The position numbers and the translations under genes were made by a program. From the NCBI GenBank assembly GCA_036732755.1, contig DAINBU010000113.1, positions 1 to 15,389 of the forward strand: DNA of 15,389 bases, written 5' to 3'. This DNA is from DASRRB01 sp036732755 (lineage in GTDB: Bacteria > Planctomycetota > B15-G4 > SIAN01). A model generated the notes under the pieces. The model was not told the origin of the DNA. It worked only from the letters and a program-made list of their open reading frames with translations, and did not search any database. Below are positions 1-6,871 of this stretch, one piece after another (the first letter of the stretch is position 1; every line of letters begins with the position of its first letter).

Positions 1-1796
1 GCGCTCCCACGACGGGCGGACCGAGGGGGCCCGCGACGGGCGGCCCTGCGGCTCCTCCGACCGGTGGTGGCGGCGGCATCCGCGGCGGTGGCGGCGGATT
101 CACCAAGCGCGCCAGCGGCGAAGGCTTCGAGCGCTGGGAGTTCTGGTGGGAGCACAACAAGGATCCGTTCCTCCAGCTGAAGGCGCGCCTCGGCAAGATG
201 GTCGTGACCTCCGGCGCCAGCCGTTTCACCGGCAAGAAGAACGACGCGGTCTCGGCGAACCGTCCGTCACCGTCCGACGTCAAGGACTTGATCGTCCCGG
301 CGCTGCTCGAGGGGCTCTCCGAGTCCCACCCCGACATCGCGGACTCCGCCGCGCTGGCCATCGGGCGCTCGGTTCGTTCCGAGGACGCCAACAAGCAGAT
401 GATCGACGCGCTGAGGTCAGCGCTCGGCCACAAGGAGAAGACGGTCCGTGAGGCGGCCGCCCTGTCGCTCGGCGTCCTCGGCGCGCCCGACGGCGTCGAC
501 ATCCTGCGGTCGCTCCTGAACGACACCAAGGAAGGACGCGCCCTCACGAATCACCCGGAAGGCGTCGAGCCGCTCGTCCGTGCCTTCGCGGCCGCGTCGC
601 TCGGCCTCCTCCACGCACAGACCGCGGTCGGCGACCTCAAGAACGCCATCAATGACTCGAAGACGACGAACCTCGGCGTGAAGGGGATGTCGGTCCTGTC
701 GCTCGGGATGATGCTGGATGGCCACGACGAGATCGTGAGCTTCCTGCTGAGCCTGATGCAGGATCGCTCGCTCAACAACCTGATCCGTGCGCAGGCCCCG
801 ATCGCGCTCGGTCGCTTGACCCGGGTCACCGAGGCCGGCTCCCCCGCCGTGCACCAGGTCCTCCCGCTCAAGATCATCCCGCTGTTCCAGGACGACAAGT
901 CCGACAACGACCTGCGCCGCTCGCTCGCGATCTGCATCGGCATGGTCGCGACGATCGAGGACGCGGACGCGATCGAAGCGCTGATGAATGCGGTGACGGT
1001 GGTGAAGGACGACCAGACCCGCCACTTCTCGATCATGGCCCTCGCGCAGATCGGCGCGAAGGACAACGATCCTGCCAAGCACCAGGACGCGCACAACAAG
1101 CTGAAGGAGTTCTTCCTCCGCGAGCTCGGCGGGACCAAGCACATCACCCATCAGCCCTACGCCGCGCTCGGCTTCGCGATCTACGCTCGTTCGGAGAAGC
1201 TGCCGCCCGAGCTGAAGCAGGAGGTCTCCACGAAGCTGCAGGACGCGTTCAACGCGACGACCAATCCGTCCTACCAGGGCGCGATGGCGATCGCCCTCGG
1301 CCTCATCGACGCGAAGGCCTCCGCCGACGACCTCTGGAAGCGGTACGAGGAGTCGAACGACCAGCCGCTCAAGGGCTACATCGCCGTCTCCCTCGGCCTG
1401 ATGCGCATCACCATCCGTGCCGACGTGCTGCGCGAAGAGATCCAGAAGAAGGGTCTCGACCAGAAGTTCCGCCTCCAGCTCGCGCGTTCGCTCGGGCTCA
1501 TGGGCGACGCGAAGGCGCTGCCCGTGCTGATCACCTACCTCCAGAACGCCGAGACGATCGCGGAGTCGTCGTCCGCGGCGCAGGCGGTCGGGCTGATCGG
1601 CGACAAGGAGGCCGTCAAGCCGCTCCTCGACATCCTGAACAACAAGTCGAAGCAGCCGCTCCAGCGCGGCTTCGCCGAGGTCGCGCTCGGCATCCTGGCC
1701 GAGAAGTCTGCGCTCCCGTGGTACGTCGTCTTCTCGGTAGACGCGAACTACCGGGCGAAGGTCGACGCCCTGTCCGAGATCCTCGACATCCTCTGA
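1..1796 (+). CDS. HEAT-repeat protein, 5' end outside the window
   Basis: The reading frame is open from base 3 and ends at a TGA at 1794-1796, giving 597 visible residues; the true start lies upstream. The first ~35 residues are Gly/Pro-rich, with two runs of five glycines. Next comes an aromatic motif, RWEFWWEHNKDPFL (about 44-57), which I associate with planctomycete HEAT-repeat proteins. From about residue 95 to the end there are roughly twelve helical repeats, each marked by a hydrophobic A-x-x-LG core (for example SLGVLG, SLGLLH, SLGLMR, SLGLMG, AVGLIG, ALGILA). Such alpha-solenoids usually serve as protein-binding scaffolds, and no catalytic motif is visible. An internal ATG at 198 exists, but the WEFWW segment before it is clearly coding, so it is not the true start. 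A strong terminator follows. The partner and role are unknown. Confidence 0.88.
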   Translation, partial: APTTGGPRGPATGGPAAPPTGGGGGIRGGGGGFTKRASGEGFERWEFWWEHNKDPFLQLKARLGKMVVTSGASRFTGKKNDAVSANRPSPSDVKDLIVPALLEGLSESHPDIADSAALAIGRSVRSEDANKQMIDALRSALGHKEKTVREAAALSLGVLGAPDGVDILRSLLNDTKEGRALTNHPEGVEPLVRAFAAASLGLLHAQTAVGDLKNAINDSKTTNLGVKGMSVLSLGMMLDGHDEIVSFLLSLMQDRSLNNLIRAQAPIALGRLTRVTEAGSPAVHQVLPLKIIPLFQDDKSDNDLRRSLAICIGMVATIEDADAIEALMNAVTVVKDDQTRHFSIMALAQIGAKDNDPAKHQDAHNKLKEFFLRELGGTKHITHQPYAALGFAIYARSEKLPPELKQEVSTKLQDAFNATTNPSYQGAMAIALGLIDAKASADDLWKRYEESNDQPLKGYIAVSLGLMRITIRADVLREEIQKKGLDQKFRLQLARSLGLMGDAKALPVLITYLQNAETIAESSSAAQAVGLIGDKEAVKPLLDILNNKSKQPLQRGFAEVALGILAEKSALPWYVVFSVDANYRAKVDALSEILDIL

Positions 1797-1819
1797 GATT
1801 CGCCAAGCAGTGACCGAAG

Positions 1820-1860
1820 GGGCCCGGCGGTCGGAATGCCGATCGCCGGGCCCTCTTCTT
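1820..1860 (+). terminator. Intrinsic terminator after the HEAT-repeat gene
   Basis: A 15-bp stem pairs 1820-1834 with 1839-1853. It contains one G-T wobble and closes a 4-base AATG loop. The T-rich tract TCTTCTTTT follows on the + strand. The stem lies 24 bp after the stop codon. On the minus strand the stem is not followed by a T tract, so it acts for the + gene. Confidence 0.85.
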
Positions 1861-1921
1861 TTCCGTCCGAGAGCCGCCGCTTCGCGATTCCGTCACCGCC
1901 TGGAGTGGCCGCGGCTCCGGA

Positions 1922-3742
1922 TCAGCGGTGCGCCGGCCCGCCGTTCCCTGCGGCCCGCTTGCGTCCGCTCGCGTCGTCCAGCGCTCGCTGCGCCGTCGCA
2001 TCCTCCGGCGCCAGCGCGACGACGCGCTCGAGCTCTGCGATCGCGTCGTCGTCTCGCCCGAGAGCGAGGAGCGTCTGCGCGAGGTTGAAGCGCCGGTTCG
2101 CCTCCGCGGGGCAGGACTCGACCGCCGCGCGCCAGGCGGCCTCGGCCCGCTGCAGCGCCGTCGTCCGCCCGGCTCCGTCCGGAAGTGCCTCGGCCTGGCG
2201 CGACCTCGCCACGGCAATCAGCAGCGTCCCTGGTGCCGGATCGGGGTTCTGCTCCTTCAGCGCTTCGAAGACCTCGACGGCGACGTCGAAGCGACCGCGC
2301 GCCAGCTCCTCCAGGCCGCGATCGCGCAGGGCGATCAATGCAAAGCGGTCCTTCGGCTCGTGCAGCTCCGACTTGTCGCCCGGAAGCGCCGTCCGCGCCG
2401 CGACGTACCCGAGCTGCGTCAGGGCCGACGCGGAGCCGTCGCGGGTCGGGAGCGGTTTCGCGCCGGCGCAGACGCGCTCGAACTCCAGTCGAGCCGCGTC
2501 GAGCTCCCTCGCGCGACCAGGCCACTGGTCGGAGACGTCCTTCGTCTCGCCCGGATCGGCGTCGAGGTCGAAAAGTTCGGTCCGCGGCCGGTCGACCCGC
2601 TTCCACCGACCGTCCGTCGCGCCGTCGAGCCACGCCCAACCGAACTCGTGCCACGGAAGCCGCGATTCGAAGAAGACCGGCCGCGCTTCGGCCGTTCCAC
2701 GCGCCGCCGGCTCGAGGAGACTCGGCAGCAGCGAACGCCCCTGCACGGGGCCCGATTCGTTCCACTCGAACACGTCGGCGAGCGTCGGCATCACGTCGAC
2801 CAGGCTCGCCACGACGTCACAGCCTCCCGGCGGCAAGGAGGGATGCTGCATCAGCAGCGGCACCCGGAGCGTCGCCTCGTGCAGCAGGTGCCCGTGCGTC
2901 GCCTCACCGTGCTCGCCGAGCCCCTCGCCGTGGTCGGCGGCGACCACCACGAAGAGGGGCCGCCCACGCGACGCGGACCGCGCCAGAGCGAGCAGCCGCC
3001 CGAAGTTGCGATCGATCCGCTCGACCTCGCCGCGATATGCCTCCGCCTCGTCGTACGGCGCAGCGGCCTCGCCCGTCCGTCCCTGCGCCGGGGTCGTCCG
3101 CACGGCATGCGGAGCGTGCGCGTCGAAGTAGTGCACCCAGAGGAAGAACGGCCGCGCCCCACTCGCGATCCGGCCGAGCGCTGCGGCCGCCGCGTTCGTC
3201 ACCTTCTGCGCCGGCCACTCCTCCACGCCGTCCTCACGCGACGGACCTTCGAACGAAGCGAACCCCTGCCCGATGCCGCTCTCCCGTCCGACGACCGGCG
3301 CAGCGACGACCGCTGCCGTCTCGAATCCCGTCGCGGCAAGCCGCTCCGCGACCGTGGTGGCGGCCTCCGGGACCCGAAAGCCGAGGTTGTCGCGGACCCC
3401 GTGGACCGCCGGATAGAGCCCGGTGAAGAGCGACGCGTGCGCCGGCAACGTGAGCGGCGCCACCGTCCACGCGCGCCGGAAGTCGACGGCCGAACGCGCG
3501 AACGCATCGAGCGCGGGCGTTTGCGCCGCGGCGAACGACGCGCGCGCCGCGAAGCCGAGGACGTCGCGCCGCGTCGTGTCGAGCGTGACGATCAGCAGAG
3601 AGCTGTCGCGCAGCGACCGCGGCGCCGCCGCAGGAGCCGCCGTCTTCGGCGTCGCCTCCTCGCCCTCCCGACGGCAGGTCGCGACGGCCGCCATGCAGGA
3701 GATGCACGAGACCGCTTGGAGCCACCGTCCGACCCGCCGCAT
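1922..3742 (-). CDS. Sulfatase-fold lipoprotein with C-terminal TPRs and Thr in place of the formylglycine residue
   Basis: This is a 606-residue protein of the sulfatase/alkaline-phosphatase fold. The N-terminus is basic then hydrophobic and Cys-rich, with a weak lipobox (VATC, C23), so a periplasmic or membrane-anchored location is inferred. The fold motifs are IVTLDTTRRD (metal-ligand D55), the active-site segment APLTLPAHASLFTGLYP (97-111), HYFDAHAPH, and AADHGEGLGEHGE with metal ligands D270 and H271, followed by HEATLRVPLL. The nucleophile position is T98, not the Cys or Ser of C/S-x-P-x-R, and His replaces the Arg. Formylglycine maturation is therefore not expected. Residues about 470-590 form TPR-like helices (for example FNLAQTLLALGRDDDAIAELERVVALAPED). 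The ATG at 3742 is preferred over an upstream TTG at 3778, with GGGAGG 13 nt upstream. The substrate is unknown; esterase or phosphotransfer activity is possible. Confidence 0.87.
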   Translation of the reverse strand: MRRVGRWLQAVSCISCMAAVATCRREGEEATPKTAAPAAAPRSLRDSSLLIVTLDTTRRDVLGFAARASFAAAQTPALDAFARSAVDFRRAWTVAPLTLPAHASLFTGLYPAVHGVRDNLGFRVPEAATTVAERLAATGFETAAVVAAPVVGRESGIGQGFASFEGPSREDGVEEWPAQKVTNAAAAALGRIASGARPFFLWVHYFDAHAPHAVRTTPAQGRTGEAAAPYDEAEAYRGEVERIDRNFGRLLALARSASRGRPLFVVVAADHGEGLGEHGEATHGHLLHEATLRVPLLMQHPSLPPGGCDVVASLVDVMPTLADVFEWNESGPVQGRSLLPSLLEPAARGTAEARPVFFESRLPWHEFGWAWLDGATDGRWKRVDRPRTELFDLDADPGETKDVSDQWPGRARELDAARLEFERVCAGAKPLPTRDGSASALTQLGYVAARTALPGDKSELHEPKDRFALIALRDRGLEELARGRFDVAVEVFEALKEQNPDPAPGTLLIAVARSRQAEALPDGAGRTTALQRAEAAWRAAVESCPAEANRRFNLAQTLLALGRDDDAIAELERVVALAPEDATAQRALDDASGRKRAAGNGGPAHR

Positions 3743-3903
3743 CCGCGCGTGGCTACCTCCCGCGACCCTCCGGCACAAGTCGGGAGCGATACGATCGTCC
3801 GCTCTTCCGCGCCGCCCGCTTCGCCCATCCCACCCACCGGGAGGAGTGCCCTCTTGATCGCGATGACCCGCGTCGTCCTCGTCGCCTGCTGCGCGGCACG
3901 CTC

Positions 3904-4101
3904 GTGGCGCTCGAGGTGCAGTCGACGCAGGGAACGCACGGCATCGCCCTCGATCGCTTCGCCATCGACGAGAAGCTCGAGGAGGGGGTGAAGAAGACGA
4001 TCGTCTTCTATGCGGCCGATCCGGGGGAAATCCCCTTCCGGTGCTCCCACCTGTGCGGCTCGGGACACTTCTCGATGAAGGCGCGGTTCATCGTCGACTG
4101 A
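3904..4101 (+). CDS. Cu(A)-type cupredoxin domain fragment, 5'-truncated or frameshifted
   Basis: The 65 codons from the GTG at 3904 match the second half of a cytochrome c oxidase subunit II-like cupredoxin. All five side-chain ligands of a Cu(A) centre are visible: H12 in TQGTHG, then C47, C51, H55 and M58 in CSHLCGSGHFSM (C-x3-C-x3-H-x2-M). The first strands of the fold are missing. No start codon opens this frame farther upstream. A well-formed Shine-Dalgarno (GGGAGGAG, 3839-3846) precedes a TTG at 3854 and an ATG at 3863 in a different frame, which encodes a hydrophobic signal-like MTRVVLVACCAA. This suggests the intact gene began there and lost the middle through a deletion or frameshift; an assembly error is also possible. 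A 6-bp hairpin at 4104-4120 follows the stop and has no T tract. No other oxidase gene is nearby. The family assignment is firm; its status as a working gene is doubtful. Confidence 0.62.
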   Translation: MALEVQSTQGTHGIALDRFAIDEKLEEGVKKTIVFYAADPGEIPFRCSHLCGSGHFSMKARFIVD

Positions 4102-4231
4102 CATCCCCGTCCCCCGGGGAGCATCCGAGCGTCCGAGGCCGATCGAGTCTTCCTTGCCCGACCCCGGGAGATTTTCCCGGAACGTGGCAGACTCATGGGC
4201 CCGTCCTCGAAGCTATCTGTCGGTCGTACCC

Positions 4232-6850
4232 ATGAGCCCCACCTCCACCTTCGCGCGTCCCCGTCTCATTTCCGTTTCCGTCGGCGCTCTCGCGCTCGCT
4301 CTGACCTCGAGCGTTCCGACCGCCGACGCACGTCGCGATCCGGCCCCGCGCGCACCGACGCCCGCCGGCGTCGCAACGTTCGACGCGCCCCGCCAATTCC
4401 GATCGCTCTCGTCGCCCTTCGTCGAGAACGCCGGACAGTGGAAATCGCCGGCCCTCTTCGTCACCCACCGCGGCGGCCAGATCGCGAGCTTCGAGCGCGA
4501 CGCGATCGCGCTCCGCCTCGTCGCCGCCATCGGAACTCCCGCCGCGATGGGCGCCGTCGTCCGCATCGAGATCGAGGACGTCGACGCCGCCGCGGAGGTT
4601 CTCGGCCTCGGAGCGCTGCCGGGCGTCCGCAACTACTTCCTCGGCGACGACCCCGGGGCGTGGCGCACCGGCGTTCCCGCCTGGTCCGCGGTCGTCTACC
4701 GCCAGGTGCGCCCCGGCGTCGACGTCGTCGTGCACGACGGCGCCGGCGTGCCGTGCGACCTCGAATACGACGTCGTCCTCGCGCCGCACGCCGACCTCGC
4801 CGGGCTCGCGTTCCGGTGCCGCGGCGTCGACGCGCTCTCGCTCCGCGACGACGGCGCGCTCGTCCTCGCGACTCCCGTCGGCCCGATCGTCCAATCGGCG
4901 CCGACGACCTGGCAGGAGCGCGCCGACGGAACGCGCGTCCCGGTCGCCTGCCGCTTCCGCCTCCTCGACGCCGACCGCTTCGGCTTCGAGGTCGACGGGC
5001 GCGACGACTCGCTGACGCTCTGCATCGACCCCGGCATCGACTGGTCGACCTTCATCGGCGGCTCGCAGGACGACGCGCTCCATTCCGTCTTCGTCGATCC
5101 GTCGGGCTTCCTCGACATGGCGGGCAAGACCTCCTCGGGCGACTTCCCGACGACCGCCGGCACGTTCGATCCGCTCTATCAGGGTCCGACCGACGCGGTC
5201 GTCTGCCGCTTCGATCCGGCGCAGACGGGCGCCGCCCAACTGCTCTGGGCGACCTACCTCGGCGGCACGGGCGACGAGAACGGCCGCGAGCTCTTCGTCG
5301 ACGCCGCCGGAATCGTGACCGTCGCGGGCGAGACGAACTCGTCGACCTTTCCGACCACCAATGGCGCCTACGACCGCTTCTACAACGGCGTGGGAGACGT
5401 CTTCGTCACGCGCCTCGATCCGAGCCAGACCGGGACTTTGCAGCTGGTCTGGTCGACCTACCTCGGCGGCACGGGCAAGGACGAAGGGACCGTCGCCTTC
5501 CGCGGCGTCGACGCGGCCGGCGTCGTCACCGTGTTCGGCACGACGACCTCGACCGACTTCCCGACCACGGCCAACTGCTACGCGCCGAGCAACGCCGGCG
5601 GCTCCGACGCCTTCGTCGCCCGCCTCGACCCGAGCCTCTCCGGCGTGGCCCAGCTCCTCTACGGCAGCTACCTCGGCGGCACGTCGAACGACGTCGCACT
5701 CTCCGCGGAGATGGACGACGCGGGCCGCGTGACCCTCGGCGGGAGCACCGACTCCTCCGACCTCCCGATCACGGCGGGCGCCTACGCCAGCTCGCTCGGC
5801 GGCGCGCTGGACACGTTCGTCGCGCGCATCGACCTCGGCTCGAACGGGGCGGCCGACCTGCTCTACTCGAGCTACTTCGGCGGGACCTTCGACGAGACGG
5901 CGAACTCGGTCGCTCTCGACGCCGCCGGCACGATCTGCTTCGCCGGCGGCACGACCTCTTCCGACCTTCCGACGACCGCCGGCGCCTACGACACGAGCTT
6001 CAACGGCGGCGGCCGTCCCAACCAGGACGCCTTCCTCGCGCGCATCGACCCCGCGGGGAACGGCGCAGCCGACCTGCTCTACGCGACCTTCCTCGGCGGC
6101 AGCTCCGACCAGGACGTCATCACTTCGATGGCGGTCGCGGCATCGGGCGAGATCGTCGCGGTGGGAACGACCTGGTCGAACGACTTCCCGACCACTTTCT
6201 CCGCCTACAACAACTTCTACGTCGGCGTCGGCGACGGCTTCGTGACGAAGCTCCTCGCCGCCGGCAACGGCGCCGCCGACGTGACCTACTCGACCTACCT
6301 CGGCGCCTCCGCCGACGAGATGCCCGGATCGAGCCGCGGCGTCGCCGTCGATTCGAAGGACTTCCCGACCCTGGTCGGCAGGACGCGTTCGAGCAACTTT
6401 CCGACGACGGCCAACGCCTTCTCGACGGTCAAGCAGGCCAACTACGACGCCTATGCGACGCGGCTCGCGCTCGCGTCGTGGCGGGCGTACGGCGTCGGCT
6501 ACCCCGGGACGTTCGGCATCCCCGTCCTCGCGCCGCGCGCCAACCCGATCCTGAACCACACGTTCTCGATCGACCTCTCGAATTCGCTCGGCGCCGCGAC
6601 GATCGGGCTGGTCTTCGCCGGCACGGCCGAAGCGTCGACGCCGACGTCCGCCGGCGGAACGCTGCTCGTGACCCCGGTCGTCGCGATCCCGGTGACGATC
6701 CCGTCCGGCGGTGTGACGCTGTCCGGGTCGCTCCCCAACGACGCGACGCTCTCGGGGGTCTCGCTCTACTTCCAGGGCCTCGAGGCGGACGCCGGGGCGA
6801 CGAACGGGATCTCGTTCAGCGCCGGCGCGCGCCTGATCCTCGGCTTCTGA
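4232..6850 (+). CDS. Secreted seven-repeat SBBP beta-propeller protein
   Basis: This is an 872-residue protein. It has a signal peptide (hydrophobic ISVSVGALALALTSSV, probable cleavage after TADA). An N-terminal domain (about 65-265) has the FVENAGQW opening typical of SBBP-repeat proteins. Seven repeats of 65-72 residues then start near residues 270, 338, 406, 476, 544, 616 and 685. Each follows the pattern LYxTYLGGTxxDE, then VDxAGxxxxxGxTxSxDFPTTxGAY, then DAFVARLDP. Seven units suit a closed seven-bladed propeller. Residues about 751-872 (from WRAYGVGYPG) form a beta-rich module resembling C-terminal domains of many planctomycete secreted proteins. I chose the ATG at 4232 because the signal peptide begins there; the frame extends back to a TTG at 4154, and no clear Shine-Dalgarno is seen. 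The likely role is extracellular or surface structural or binding; no enzyme motif is seen. Confidence 0.87.
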   Translation: MSPTSTFARPRLISVSVGALALALTSSVPTADARRDPAPRAPTPAGVATFDAPRQFRSLSSPFVENAGQWKSPALFVTHRGGQIASFERDAIALRLVAAIGTPAAMGAVVRIEIEDVDAAAEVLGLGALPGVRNYFLGDDPGAWRTGVPAWSAVVYRQVRPGVDVVVHDGAGVPCDLEYDVVLAPHADLAGLAFRCRGVDALSLRDDGALVLATPVGPIVQSAPTTWQERADGTRVPVACRFRLLDADRFGFEVDGRDDSLTLCIDPGIDWSTFIGGSQDDALHSVFVDPSGFLDMAGKTSSGDFPTTAGTFDPLYQGPTDAVVCRFDPAQTGAAQLLWATYLGGTGDENGRELFVDAAGIVTVAGETNSSTFPTTNGAYDRFYNGVGDVFVTRLDPSQTGTLQLVWSTYLGGTGKDEGTVAFRGVDAAGVVTVFGTTTSTDFPTTANCYAPSNAGGSDAFVARLDPSLSGVAQLLYGSYLGGTSNDVALSAEMDDAGRVTLGGSTDSSDLPITAGAYASSLGGALDTFVARIDLGSNGAADLLYSSYFGGTFDETANSVALDAAGTICFAGGTTSSDLPTTAGAYDTSFNGGGRPNQDAFLARIDPAGNGAADLLYATFLGGSSDQDVITSMAVAASGEIVAVGTTWSNDFPTTFSAYNNFYVGVGDGFVTKLLAAGNGAADVTYSTYLGASADEMPGSSRGVAVDSKDFPTLVGRTRSSNFPTTANAFSTVKQANYDAYATRLALASWRAYGVGYPGTFGIPVLAPRANPILNHTFSIDLSNSLGAATIGLVFAGTAEASTPTSAGGTLLVTPVVAIPVTIPSGGVTLSGSLPNDATLSGVSLYFQGLEADAGATNGISFSAGARLILGF
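5251..5478 (+). repeat. Near-identical DNA copies within adjacent propeller repeats
   Basis: The bases encoding TYLGGTG (GACCTACCTCGGCGGCACGG, followed by GC) occur identically at about 5251 and 5456. Diverged copies lie near 5668, 5872, 6085 and 6293. They are the coding core of the SBBP repeats and point to expansion by internal duplication, not to a mobile element. Confidence 0.6.
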
Positions 6851-6871
6851 CCGGGAGCGGCGGCGCGCCGC

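Noticed and set aside
4164..4180. The inverted repeat CCGGGA-GATTT-TCCCGG upstream of the SBBP gene as an operator or terminator
   Set aside because: It has only 6 bp and no T tract after the stem, with nothing to tie it to a regulator. Too weak to list.
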